Source: Mesonia oceanica (GTDB taxonomy: Bacteria; Bacteroidota; Bacteroidia; Flavobacteriales; Flavobacteriaceae). Taken from it: a stretch of 64,000 nt of DNA. Under the pieces are notes generated by a model that was given only the letters and a program-made list of their open reading frames with translations, was not told where the DNA came from and did not search any database. Positions 17,494 to 26,643 of the stretch are shown here, piece by piece; position 1 is the first letter of the stretch; every line of letters starts with the position of its first letter. A program made the translations under genes and the position numbers. The stretch is taken from assembly GCF_902499555.1 (NCBI RefSeq), contig NZ_CABVMM010000004.1, positions 124,001 through 188,000 on the forward strand, written 5' to 3'.

Positions 17494-18408
17494 ATGAATA
17501 AGGACGAATTAATTTCTAAACTTGAAGAAAAATACAACAAGCTCGGCGAAAATCCCGAAACCTATTTAAAAGGACTTCTTCAAGCAAAACCCCTAAATTA
17601 CTGGGATTATATTGAAGTTGATTCGTTGCTGTCTTTACAAAAACCGAGAACCGATTATCCGGATGAAGAAATTTTCATCATGTATCATCAAATTACCGAA
17701 TTGGTCTTAAAACTGATGATTCACGAGCTTAAACAACTTACCGGAGACAACCTACCTACCGAAGAAATTATTATCGACAAAGTATACCGACTGCGAAGGT
17801 ATACCAATATGCTCATGACCTCTTTTGATGTGATGCGCTTCGGAATGGATTACGATGAGTATAACATTTTCAGGTCTACCTTAGCACCTGCGAGTGGTTT
17901 CCAAAGTGCCCAATTTAGGTATCTCGAGATTTTCACAACACCCTTAATTAATTTAATTAATGAAGATGGAAAAACACGTTTAAGTGAGAATCCTACCATT
18001 GAAGAATATTTTGATAATATTTATTGGCGTGATGCCGGTTATAACCGTAAAACAGGAAAAAGCACCTTAACCCTTCGGCATTTTGAAGAAAAGTACCTAG
18101 AAAGTTTTATTCAATTAGCCAAAAAACTAGAAGGAAAAACCTTGGCAGATAAATTTGCTTCGTTTAAAAACCCCTCTGAAGATTTAAAAAACGCTATGCG
18201 GGATTTCGATCATTACTATAATGTAGAGTGGCCTTTAGTTCACTTAAAAACCGCACAACATTACTTAGACAAAAAAGGGGAAAACAAGGCCGCCACCGGT
18301 GGTTCACAATGGAAAAAATACCTACACCCAAAATTTCAACAACGAAAATTCTTCCCTATGCTATGGACTGAACAAGACATTATCGATTGGGGAAAAGATA
18401 GTGAATAA
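17494..18408 (+). CDS. kynA: Tryptophan 2,3-dioxygenase family protein
   Basis: This heme enzyme opens the indole ring of tryptophan to give N-formylkynurenine, the first step of the kynurenine pathway. Recognisable family motifs in the 304 residues are YHQITELVLKLMIHE (about 64-78, containing the active-site His65), SGFQSAQFRYLE (134-145), His250 in WPLVHLKTA as the probable heme ligand, and ATGGSQWKKYL (267-277), equivalent to the GTGGS substrate loop. The sequence is more divergent than proteobacterial TDO, so the ligand should be tested. No other kynurenine gene is nearby. It has its own strong promoter and precedes acs on the same strand. Confidence 0.85.
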   Translation: MNKDELISKLEEKYNKLGENPETYLKGLLQAKPLNYWDYIEVDSLLSLQKPRTDYPDEEIFIMYHQITELVLKLMIHELKQLTGDNLPTEEIIIDKVYRLRRYTNMLMTSFDVMRFGMDYDEYNIFRSTLAPASGFQSAQFRYLEIFTTPLINLINEDGKTRLSENPTIEEYFDNIYWRDAGYNRKTGKSTLTLRHFEEKYLESFIQLAKKLEGKTLADKFASFKNPSEDLKNAMRDFDHYYNVEWPLVHLKTAQHYLDKKGENKAATGGSQWKKYLHPKFQQRKFFPMLWTEQDIIDWGKDSE

Positions 18409-18492
18409 GCTTTAATGGTTACTGTTTTCATTTTCGAAATATAATTATATTCGATAATAAGACTCCATCAAATTTCATATTTATTTAACAGC

Positions 18493-18537
18493 TAAGCGTT
18501 TGTCAATTGTTTAAATTGAAAAGAAAATAAACGCTTA
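18493..18537 (+). repeat. Inverted repeat upstream of acs
   Basis: A 9-bp perfect inverted repeat (TAAGCGTTT / AAACGCTTA) encloses a second short one (CAATT / AATTG). It ends 11 nt before the acs ATG. It could be an operator or a leader hairpin; it lacks the T-run of a terminator. Confidence 0.45.
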
Positions 18538-18548
18538 AACCCAACTTC

Positions 18549-20468
18549 ATGAGTTTTGATGAAAACCTGCAAATAAAATCTTTCGTCAATTATAAAAAAG
18601 CCTACCAAGAAAGCTTAAAAAACCCTGAAAAATTTTGGGATAAAGTAGCTAATCATTTCATTTGGAAATCAAAATGGAACAAAACCTTAACTTGGGATTT
18701 TAAAAAACCGGAAGTAAAATGGTTTGAAGGTGGAAAATTAAATATCACCGAAAACTGTTTAGACAGACATCTAGAAAAGCAACCCAACAAAGACGCAATC
18801 ATCTGGGAACCTAACGACCCAAATGAAGAGTCAAGGCATATTACTTACAAACAACTCTATTTAAAAGTTTGTCAATTTGCCAATGTTTTAAAAAATAACG
18901 GAATAAAAAAAGGAGATCGGGTTTGCATTTATATGCCTATGATTCCTGAACTTACTGTTGCAATGTTGGCCTGTGCTAGAATTGGTGCCATTCATTCTAT
19001 TGTGTTTGCTGGTTTTTCGAGCGAAGCAATTGCTAGCAGAATTAACGATGCAACATGTAAAATACTTATTACCGCAAACAATTATTACCGTGGAAGAAAA
19101 TCTGTCGAGCTAAAAGCAATTTGTGATCAGGCTCTAAAAAACACTCCTTCTATTGAAACCGTAATTGTTTACCGAAGAACCGTCAACCCAACTCCCATGA
19201 AAGAGGGACGCGATAAATTCTGGTTTGATGAATTGCAAAAAGTACCTACTCAAAATGAAGCTGAAGAAATGGATTCGGAGGATCCATTATTTATTTTATA
19301 TACTTCCGGCTCTACTGGAAAACCCAAAGGAATGGTACACACTACCGGTGGTTATTTAATAGGCACTGCTTTCAGCTTTCAAAACGTATTTCAGCCCAGT
19401 AAAAATGATATTTATTGGTGTTCTGCCGATATAGGTTGGATCACCGGACATTCTTACATTGTTTACGGACCTTTAGCTGCAGGAGTGACTACTGTAATGT
19501 TTGAAGGGGTTCCTAGCTATCCCGATTATAATCGCTTTTGGGAAATTATTGAGAAATATAAAATCACCCAATTTTATACCGCTCCAACCGCCATTCGAGC
19601 ACTAGCAAAACAATCCATTACTCACGTAGAAAAGCACGATTTAAGTTCCTTAAAAGTATTAGGATCAGTGGGAGAACCCATTAATGAAGAAGCTTGGCAT
19701 TGGTTTAACGACAACATCGGAAAAGGAAATTGCCCCATTGTCGATACGTGGTGGCAAACTGAAACCGGATCGATTATGATTTCACCGCTGGCCGGAATCA
19801 CCGCTACCAGACCTACTTTTGCTACCTTACCCTTACCAGGCGTACAGCCTGCATTGATGAATGAAGATGGAAAGGAAATTGAATTTAATAACCAAAAAGC
19901 AGAAGGAATATTGACCATAAAAGCACCTTGGCCGGCTATTGCGCGAACCGTTTGGGGTGATCACGAACGTTATAAAAACACCTACTTTTCTACTTATAAA
20001 GGTAAATATTTTACCGGAGATGCTGCCTATCGGGATGCTTCAGGAAATTATAGAATTACTGGTCGTGTAGATGATGTGATCATTGTTTCTGGGCATAATC
20101 TAGGAACCGCGCCTATTGAAAACGCTATCAACGAACATGAAAAAGTAGCAGAAAGTGCTATTGTAGGTTTTCCACACGAAGTAAAAGGAAAATCCCTGTA
20201 TGCCTTTGTGATTTTATACCACGAGGAAGATGCTTCAGAAGAATTAAAAGAAGAAATTAAAAAACAAGTAGCTAACGTAATCGGACCTATTGCTAAACCA
20301 GAAAGAATTCAGTTTGTCCCAGAACTGCCCAAAACTAGAAGCGGTAAGATTATGCGTCGAATTTTACGAAAAATTGCTGCTCACAAAACAGACGACTTAG
20401 GTGACATTTCAACCCTAGAAAATGACGATATAGTCAAAAAAATTATCGATAAAGCCATTTTAGATTAA
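18549..20468 (+). CDS. acs: Acetyl-CoA synthetase (acetate--CoA ligase)
   Basis: This enzyme activates acetate with ATP and CoA through acetyl-AMP. Its 639 residues are the normal length for Acs. The P-loop-like motif YTSGSTGKPKG lies near 252-262, VDTWWQTETGS (about 397-407) forms the acetate pocket with the family's Trp, TGDAAYRD holds the ATP-ribose aspartate, and LPKTRSGKIMRRILR near 593-607 holds the catalytic lysine normally regulated by acetylation. No acetyltransferase or deacetylase is adjacent. An unusual inverted repeat lies just ahead of the start. Confidence 0.96.
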   Translation: MSFDENLQIKSFVNYKKAYQESLKNPEKFWDKVANHFIWKSKWNKTLTWDFKKPEVKWFEGGKLNITENCLDRHLEKQPNKDAIIWEPNDPNEESRHITYKQLYLKVCQFANVLKNNGIKKGDRVCIYMPMIPELTVAMLACARIGAIHSIVFAGFSSEAIASRINDATCKILITANNYYRGRKSVELKAICDQALKNTPSIETVIVYRRTVNPTPMKEGRDKFWFDELQKVPTQNEAEEMDSEDPLFILYTSGSTGKPKGMVHTTGGYLIGTAFSFQNVFQPSKNDIYWCSADIGWITGHSYIVYGPLAAGVTTVMFEGVPSYPDYNRFWEIIEKYKITQFYTAPTAIRALAKQSITHVEKHDLSSLKVLGSVGEPINEEAWHWFNDNIGKGNCPIVDTWWQTETGSIMISPLAGITATRPTFATLPLPGVQPALMNEDGKEIEFNNQKAEGILTIKAPWPAIARTVWGDHERYKNTYFSTYKGKYFTGDAAYRDASGNYRITGRVDDVIIVSGHNLGTAPIENAINEHEKVAESAIVGFPHEVKGKSLYAFVILYHEEDASEELKEEIKKQVANVIGPIAKPERIQFVPELPKTRSGKIMRRILRKIAAHKTDDLGDISTLENDDIVKKIIDKAILD

Positions 20469-20524
20469 TTTTGCCAAGCTGAATAACAATTTTTCAGCAT
20501 ATTGAAAATGAATATTTTATAAAA

Positions 20525-21565
20525 ATGGCAATAAAAAAATCTAAGCGATTACTACAAATCGCCCTCTTAGTTTCGACTGTAATTTCTCTATTCTTTGTGC
20601 CTTGGGTATTGGTTTTTGCTTGGCTAAAACCTTTACCAGATACGGTACAGGAACAAGTTGAAGAAGCTACAGCTCAAAATTTTGATGGTATCATTGTTTA
20701 TGTAAATCAAGCAAATCAACCTTCTAGATTTTATGCTGCCGGCTGGCATAACCGAGCACAAAAAATTCCTGCCAAACCCGATGCCTTATTTAAAATCGCA
20801 AGTGTAGGAAAGTTATATGATGCTGTTGCAATTACCAAATTGGTAAACAAAAACAAATTATCTTTAGATGAAACCTTAGCTACTTATTTTCCTGAATTAG
20901 CTCATCGAATTGAAAATTCTGATAAGATTACTTTAAGAATGCTAGTGCAGCACCGCAGCGGAATTCCCAATTACACCAGTGTACCTAATTTTTGGGTCAA
21001 CCCTCCTGAAACAAATCAAGAAATCCTTGAACTTGTTTTAGATCAACCTGCCAATTTTCCACCTGATGAAGATTACGAATACTCTAACACCAATTATTTA
21101 TTGATCAATGAACTGATTGAAAAAACGGTAGGCTACTCTAAATTTCAATTCATTAAAGAAGAAATATTGAATCCGCTACAGCTTAGGAATACCTATGGTT
21201 CTCTTCAGCAAATAGACATGAATCGCTTGATGAGTGGTTATTACGTAGGTGTGGAAGAAGACATAAAAACCACCGATTATGGATCTATGATTGCCAAAGC
21301 GGAAGATGTTGGGATATTTTTACGAGCTTTAAATGACGGTTCTTTATTTAAAGAAAGGGAAGCTAAAATTTATGCTTCCCTCTATACCTATAATCACACG
21401 GGTTTAATCCCCGGTTATCAAACTATTGCTGAATACCACAAAGATCTTGATGCGGTAGTTATACAGTTTACCAACACGACTAATTTTAATGGTTACGAGT
21501 GGAACTTATCTGAAATTTATTACAACCGAATCATTAAAATTTTAAAACAAGAAAAAAGAGATTAG
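20525..21565 (+). CDS. Serine hydrolase of the beta-lactamase/PBP family (S12)
   Basis: The 346 residues begin with an N-terminal membrane anchor or uncleaved signal (about 10-35, LLQIALLVSTVISLFFVPWVLVF as hydrophobic core in pieces). A class-C beta-lactamase-like domain follows with SxxK as SVGK near 91-94 and YSN in YEYSNTNYLL near 185. Near the C-terminus HTGLIPGY takes the place of the HxG/KTG motif. Such proteins act in the periplasm on peptidoglycan peptides, esters or D-amino-acid peptides; the substrate cannot be told. It converges on the Sua5/YrdC gene with one base between the stops. Confidence 0.85.
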   Translation: MAIKKSKRLLQIALLVSTVISLFFVPWVLVFAWLKPLPDTVQEQVEEATAQNFDGIIVYVNQANQPSRFYAAGWHNRAQKIPAKPDALFKIASVGKLYDAVAITKLVNKNKLSLDETLATYFPELAHRIENSDKITLRMLVQHRSGIPNYTSVPNFWVNPPETNQEILELVLDQPANFPPDEDYEYSNTNYLLINELIEKTVGYSKFQFIKEEILNPLQLRNTYGSLQQIDMNRLMSGYYVGVEEDIKTTDYGSMIAKAEDVGIFLRALNDGSLFKEREAKIYASLYTYNHTGLIPGYQTIAEYHKDLDAVVIQFTNTTNFNGYEWNLSEIYYNRIIKILKQEKRD

Positions 21566-21566
21566 C

Positions 21567-22184
21567 TTATATAGCTAAATCTCCTTTTCCTTCTCTTATC
21601 ACTTCGGGTTCGCCTTCGGTAAGATCGATCACGGTAGAAGCAACATTATCACCATACCCCCCATCTACCACAATATCGACTAATTTGTCCCATTTTTCAG
21701 CAATTAGTTCAGGATCTGTAGTGTATTCAATCACCTCATCATCATCTTTAATGGAAGTAGAAACAATGGGGTTTCCTAGCTTACTGACAATGGCTTGACA
21801 AATGGCATTATCTGGAACACGAATTCCTACGGTTTTTTTCTTTTTAAAAACTGTAGGTAAATTATTACCTCCCGGAAGAATAAATGTATAGGGACCGGGC
21901 AAGTTTCGCTTTAAAATTTTAAAGGTGCTATTATCAATTTGTTTTGCGTACTCTGATAGATTGCTTAAATCTTTACAAATAAACGAGAAATTAGCTTTAT
22001 CTAACTTCACGCCTTTAATCTTTGCAATTTTTTCTAATGCTGCATTATTGGTGATATCGCATCCTAAACCATACACCGTATCTGTAGGGTAAATTACTAA
22101 TCCACCGTTTTTAAGCACTTCTACAACTTTTGCTATTTCTTTTGGGTTAGGGTTTTCTTCGTAAATCTTAATGAGTTCTGCCAT
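21567..22184 (-). CDS. L-threonylcarbamoyladenylate synthase (Sua5/YciO/YrdC)
   Basis: This enzyme makes threonylcarbamoyl-AMP from threonine, bicarbonate and ATP for the t6A37 modification of tRNA. The 205 residues form one YrdC domain with LKNGGLVIYPTDTVYGLGCD (about 24-43), KRNLPGPYTFIL and the conserved GNPIVSTS. Position 59-63 reads KLDKANFSFICKDL, close to the KxR..P segment but altered, which is more like the YciO branch than canonical TsaC/Sua5. I therefore give the activity as probable and no symbol. The gene is a single unit. Confidence 0.85.
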   Translation of the reverse strand: MAELIKIYEENPNPKEIAKVVEVLKNGGLVIYPTDTVYGLGCDITNNAALEKIAKIKGVKLDKANFSFICKDLSNLSEYAKQIDNSTFKILKRNLPGPYTFILPGGNNLPTVFKKKKTVGIRVPDNAICQAIVSKLGNPIVSTSIKDDDEVIEYTTDPELIAEKWDKLVDIVVDGGYGDNVASTVIDLTEGEPEVIREGKGDLAI

Positions 22185-22243
22185 GACAATTAGTTTTTAA
22201 ATGAAAAAATACAAAAAATAACGAAGCTATGTTATACTTCTGT

Positions 22244-23665
22244 TTATAAATTCAACCTAAGGTTTTCAAATAATGTGGTAGCTGCTTTAAAGTAATCGTT
22301 TTGAATTTTGTTCTGCTTCAATTGAGAATCAATCAATTTATTTTCCCTAGAATTGATCAAAAAAATAGAACTCTCCCCTAGCTCAAACAATCGCTTTTCT
22401 GAAGTGACCATCACTTGACTCTCTTCCACAATGTTTGCTATAATTTCCAACTGATCTTGCAAGCTGATAATCTCTCTTTCGGTGGCTTGAATTTTATTCT
22501 TTAAATTCCATTCTTTCTGATCGAATTTATACTCTGTATTTTCCCGTTTCACTTTTGCCAAACGTAAATCTCCACGTTCTTTCCGAAGGAATAAAGGGAA
22601 TTTTACTTTTATCCCCGCTTTATAGTCGCTAGTGTTTAAATAGCTTGGTTCGTCTAGCTGTTCAGTTAAGAAGTTATATTCCACATCAACCGTAGGCAAA
22701 AGGTTGTTTTTGCGAAGTCTAATATCTAAATCATAAGATTGCAAATCGAATTCCAGTGAACGCAATTCCGGGTGATTTGATAAGTCTTCGGCATTTCCCA
22801 AAAAATTTTCAATACCTAAACTTTCCAAAATACTTTCTTTTGAAATCTGCGGTATTAATTGATCTTCCAATTCCACGGGTACTTCATCAACCCATAAATA
22901 ATTGGATAAATTCAATTTCGCTTTCTGAAGTTTTAAGTTAGCTTGTTCGAGATCTAACTTTCTGTTTCGTAAGAAAATTTTAGTCTCTACCGTATCGATG
23001 GCTCTGGTTTCTCCTAACTCACTTGTTCTAGAAACACCGTCAAACCTAATTTGTGCATTTTCTAAAAAATCTTCATATACTTCTTTATTATCGTAATATA
23101 ATTTCCAATCGGTATAGGCTTTAGTTGCCTCTGCAAGAATTGAATTTACTAGAATATCACGTTCCAATTCATTTTTATTCTGAAGTATTTTCGCCTGTTT
23201 TACCGCATTCATCCGTTCATTGTAGAGTAAACCTCTTAATAAGCTTACGCTAATACCAGCACTAAAGATTCCATCTTCTGGAGTGGTGTTTTGACCATTT
23301 AGGTAATAACCGTCGTTTTGTTCGTAATCTGCTTTTAAATCGATTCCATACCAAGTAGGAATTTTAAAACTCCCCTTAAACAATGAATAATATTCGGTTC
23401 CATTATAGTTTTTCTCTTTCATTCCCCCTTCGAGCTTCGGGTCAAAAGCTCCACGGGCTTTTAATAGTTTTGCTTCGGCTTCAGAAAGTTTTAATTCAGC
23501 TTGCGCTACCACGGGATGGTGTTTCTTTACCATCGCCAAAAATTCTTCCAACGAAAAAACATTTTCCTCTTGGATTAAGGTTTCTTCTGCTATCACCGGT
23601 TCTTCTTGTGCAAAGCTAAAAACCGGCAAGGCGATCCATAAAAGTAAATGAATTAACTTTTTCAT
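22244..23665 (-). CDS. TolC-family outer-membrane efflux protein
   Basis: This is the outer-membrane channel of a tripartite exporter. After a signal peptide (to about residue 19) the 473 residues show the two repeated helical hairpins of TolC-like proteins, with long coiled-coil stretches (AELKLSEAEAKLLKARG; LEQANLKLQKAKLNLSNYL; LKNKIQATEREIISLQDQL). It is the last gene of the TetR-ABC-HlyD-TolC operon and begins 2 nt after the HlyD gene. It should dock on the HlyD-type adaptor to span the periplasm. Confidence 0.9.
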   Translation of the reverse strand: MKKLIHLLLWIALPVFSFAQEEPVIAEETLIQEENVFSLEEFLAMVKKHHPVVAQAELKLSEAEAKLLKARGAFDPKLEGGMKEKNYNGTEYYSLFKGSFKIPTWYGIDLKADYEQNDGYYLNGQNTTPEDGIFSAGISVSLLRGLLYNERMNAVKQAKILQNKNELERDILVNSILAEATKAYTDWKLYYDNKEVYEDFLENAQIRFDGVSRTSELGETRAIDTVETKIFLRNRKLDLEQANLKLQKAKLNLSNYLWVDEVPVELEDQLIPQISKESILESLGIENFLGNAEDLSNHPELRSLEFDLQSYDLDIRLRKNNLLPTVDVEYNFLTEQLDEPSYLNTSDYKAGIKVKFPLFLRKERGDLRLAKVKRENTEYKFDQKEWNLKNKIQATEREIISLQDQLEIIANIVEESQVMVTSEKRLFELGESSIFLINSRENKLIDSQLKQNKIQNDYFKAATTLFENLRLNL

Positions 23666-23667
23666 GA

Positions 23668-25026
23668 TTATTTTGCTTTTTCGCCGGAATTTTTTTGTTG
23701 CGTTTTTGGGTAATAATTAGGAGGGAAACCATTTAGCTTACGCCAGATTTCATACCAAATGGGTACATCTTCCAGTAAGGCTAAGGTCCTAGCTCCTGAA
23801 CCCACCCGTAATGCATCGGGCCACGGGTGTTCACTATCGGGATCTGGTGCTAATAAAAGTCTATATTTACCATTATCGCTAATAAAATTTTCAATAGCTA
23901 CCACTTCCGCTCCATAGGTACCGTAAGAAGCGTTAGGCCAACCGCTAAAAACAATTGCCGGCCAACCGTCAAACTGTACCCGAATATGATCACCAATACC
24001 AATTAATGGTAAATCTATAGGATCTATATAGGTTTCTACTGCAATTTCATAGCTTTTCGGCATAATATTTACAAGTTTTTCTCCCTCTTTAAAGGTTTCG
24101 CCAATACCTGAAATTATTGCCTTATTAATGTAACCATCTAGCGGAGCTCGAACAAAATACAAACCACGACGTATAGAGTAATTACTTAACGAGTTCTCCA
24201 GTTTGCTTACTTGCACTTCGGTATCTAATCGCGTAGAAATAGTAGTTGAAATATCACTTTCTATTTTGCTGATTTTATTGGCATATTCAGCTTCAATACG
24301 ATTGATCTCCATTTTTGCATTGAGCAATTCATTTTTACTGGTAAGCAATTTACTTTCTAAATCAATTACTTTTGCTTGCGTTTCCTGAAGTTTAGATTGT
24401 TTAGTTTCAAAATCGAGTCTCGACTTTAAGCCTTCTTCATACAATTCTTCAATACGATTATATTGGCGTTTAGCAATACTAAGGTTAACCTCTTCTGCTT
24501 CGAGAGATATACTGTCACTTACAATTTTTAATTTTGCTTGCTTGAGTTTATTTCGGGTTTGTTCTAACTTTAAAACTCGTTCTTTTTTTGCCGAGGTCAA
24601 TTGGTTTCTCAAAGCTTCAGTCTTTTGCCCGTAAGCTATGACCGAGTTGGCTTTTGAATTAATCTGATCGCCAGTTCTTTCTAACAACATAGGATCAAAA
24701 TATTGATCTTTTACTTCAGAAATTCTTAAAATCGTATCCCCTTTTTTTACATAATCCCCTTCTTTCACGTACCATTGTTCAATTTTACCGGGAATGGGTG
24801 ATTGAAGAGTTTGTGGCCGTTGTCCAGGTTTTAAGGTAGTAACATAACCTTTGCTTTGTATGGTTTGCGTCCACGGAAAAAATAATAAAATAAACAAAAA
24901 GATTGCAGTTCCTAATAATATTCTGGATAATAACCGATGTATGCTTCTGTTGACAATAGAAGAATAAGCTTTAAACTTCGAAAAGTTTACATTTCCGTCG
25001 GTTTCACTATTTGATAAATTTAACAT
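23668..25026 (-). CDS. HlyD-family periplasmic adaptor
   Basis: This membrane-fusion protein of 452 residues has one N-terminal membrane helix (about 38-52, LLGTAIFLFILLFFPW), a first lipoyl half (SPIPGKIEQWYVKEGDYVKKGDTI, about 92-115), a long coiled-coil hairpin (about 135-290), the second lipoyl half (VRAPLDGYINKA) and a beta-barrel region. It links the inner-membrane ABC protein to TolC, as HlyD does in type I secretion. It lies 9 nt after the ABC gene and 2 nt before tolC. Length and layout are normal, in contrast to the degenerate ABC subunit. Confidence 0.92.
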   Translation of the reverse strand: MLNLSNSETDGNVNFSKFKAYSSIVNRSIHRLLSRILLGTAIFLFILLFFPWTQTIQSKGYVTTLKPGQRPQTLQSPIPGKIEQWYVKEGDYVKKGDTILRISEVKDQYFDPMLLERTGDQINSKANSVIAYGQKTEALRNQLTSAKKERVLKLEQTRNKLKQAKLKIVSDSISLEAEEVNLSIAKRQYNRIEELYEEGLKSRLDFETKQSKLQETQAKVIDLESKLLTSKNELLNAKMEINRIEAEYANKISKIESDISTTISTRLDTEVQVSKLENSLSNYSIRRGLYFVRAPLDGYINKAIISGIGETFKEGEKLVNIMPKSYEIAVETYIDPIDLPLIGIGDHIRVQFDGWPAIVFSGWPNASYGTYGAEVVAIENFISDNGKYRLLLAPDPDSEHPWPDALRVGSGARTLALLEDVPIWYEIWRKLNGFPPNYYPKTQQKNSGEKAK

Positions 25027-25035
25027 TGTAATTTT

Positions 25036-26637
25036 TTAGTTTAATTTTACATCCTTCAACCTACTGCTCATTTTCTCTTTACTTGCTAAAAGCACGCTCA
25101 TATGGTGTCGCTTTGCAAAATTCATTAAGGCTTCAATATCTTCATCAGAGAAAATAAACTCTTCTTCTATAAGTAATAATTCAGGAGATTTTAATAGTAC
25201 TCGTATCAAACAAATTTTCTGTGTTAATACATGACTTAGCATTTTAGTACCTGGAAAGACATAGGTATTAATCGTTTCCGGCAGGTGTTTTATTTCATTT
25301 AAAACTCCAAAATTTTCTAATAAATCATATACTTCTTTTTCTGATATCGAAGGACTGTTAAGGGTTAAATTTTGCCAAATGCTACCTTCAAACAAATAAT
25401 TAGAGTTTAATACTAAACCTATTTTGCTACGGTAAACATCAAGGTTGATACTTGAAATTTCTTTACGATCTAAGTAAATTTTACCGTGGGTAATTCTTTT
25501 CATTCCACCTAAAAAATGAAAGAGATCATATATTTGCAAATGATCACCTACAATGTTTAAAAGTTCACCTTTTTCAACCCTTATGTTATTAATGCTTTTA
25601 TAATTAATTTCAAGATCTTCTGTTTCTATAGGGAAAATTGTAATATCTGTTGTATTTACCGGAGCTTTACGATCAATTTTCTTAGAACTTACTTCATCGA
25701 TTTTTTCAACAGCTGTGACTACATCATAAATGGTTTCTAAACTGAAGCCAATTTTATCAATTGAATTAATAATAAGTACAATAATAATTTCTGAAGCGAC
25801 AAATTGACCAATATTCATTTGCTGGTTTAACACCAATAAACCTCCTATTAGAAGTAAACCTAAAGTAAGTATCACCTTAAAAGCTACCAATTGCTTAAAT
25901 TGATTTTTTACGATTTTAAAGTGCTTTTGACGATACTTTAGATACTTTTCTACGTATTCGTTATTGCGCTCTTGTTCGTATTCGTTTGGTGTATTTTTAA
26001 AGGTTTTAAAATTGGCAGCAACCTGCTGGATCCAAAAAGCAGTTTGGTATTTTGCTTTTGACTCCATAATACTGGTATCTACTGCTTTTTCTAAACTTAT
26101 TTTGAAAAATATGTATAGTAAAATGACCAATACGATACCTAAACCTATAAAAAACGGATGGTACAGAGAGAGTAAAATTAACCCAAATACAATTTGTATA
26201 ACTGCTGCGGGAAAATCTAGAAGTAATTTTTCCATTCCTTTTTGAAGCGCTATTACATCAAAAAACCGATTAGACAGTTCTGGCGGATACTTACCTTCTA
26301 ATTCACTTACCCTGATTTTAGGGAACTTATAAATAAATTCGAAAGAAGCTCTCGCAAATATTTTTTCTTGAATATTTTCTACTATATCTAATTGAAGTAA
26401 TTGTAAAACACCAAAAAAAGCAACAGCTAAGGTCACCAAAACAGTTAATAAAATCCAAGAAGTAGAAACTTGTGCTCCTTGAATTAAATTTATAATCGCT
26501 TGAATACCTAGCGGAAGTGTTAAGCTTATTATACCTGCAAAAACTGCGTAATACAAGACTTGAAGTATATCTCTTCTTTCTAATTTAAGTAAATTAAAAA
26601 GTTTGGTCCAGGGAGAAATATTATTATTTGAACTCAT
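25036..26637 (-). CDS. ABC-exporter-like membrane protein with a degenerate ATPase domain
   Basis: The 533 residues have the layout of a type I secretion/ABC exporter half-transporter without a peptidase domain: about six membrane helices in residues 25-300, then a nucleotide-binding-domain fold in 335-533. The catalytic motifs are not intact. The Walker A position reads VGDHLQIYDL (363-372) with no GxGKS/T lysine. The signature reads LSHVLTQ (467-473) in place of LSGGQ. Walker B reads LLLIEE (487-492) with Glu for Asp. The H-loop position is a serine (LLASKEK). The frame is open to the end, so this is not a simple pseudogene. It lies between a TetR regulator and HlyD/TolC genes. ATP hydrolysis by this chain alone looks unlikely. 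Confidence 0.85.
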   Translation of the reverse strand: MSSNNNISPWTKLFNLLKLERRDILQVLYYAVFAGIISLTLPLGIQAIINLIQGAQVSTSWILLTVLVTLAVAFFGVLQLLQLDIVENIQEKIFARASFEFIYKFPKIRVSELEGKYPPELSNRFFDVIALQKGMEKLLLDFPAAVIQIVFGLILLSLYHPFFIGLGIVLVILLYIFFKISLEKAVDTSIMESKAKYQTAFWIQQVAANFKTFKNTPNEYEQERNNEYVEKYLKYRQKHFKIVKNQFKQLVAFKVILTLGLLLIGGLLVLNQQMNIGQFVASEIIIVLIINSIDKIGFSLETIYDVVTAVEKIDEVSSKKIDRKAPVNTTDITIFPIETEDLEINYKSINNIRVEKGELLNIVGDHLQIYDLFHFLGGMKRITHGKIYLDRKEISSINLDVYRSKIGLVLNSNYLFEGSIWQNLTLNSPSISEKEVYDLLENFGVLNEIKHLPETINTYVFPGTKMLSHVLTQKICLIRVLLKSPELLLIEEEFIFSDEDIEALMNFAKRHHMSVLLASKEKMSSRLKDVKLN

Positions 26638-26643
26638 ATAGGT

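Noticed and set aside
25964..26245. 93-codon antisense frame in the ABC gene
   Set aside because: Shadow frame; the minus-strand protein has coherent membrane helices.
25036..26637. Calling the ABC gene a pseudogene
   Set aside because: There is no frameshift or early stop, spacing in the operon is tight and the fold pattern is kept. Degenerate motifs alone do not make it a pseudogene.
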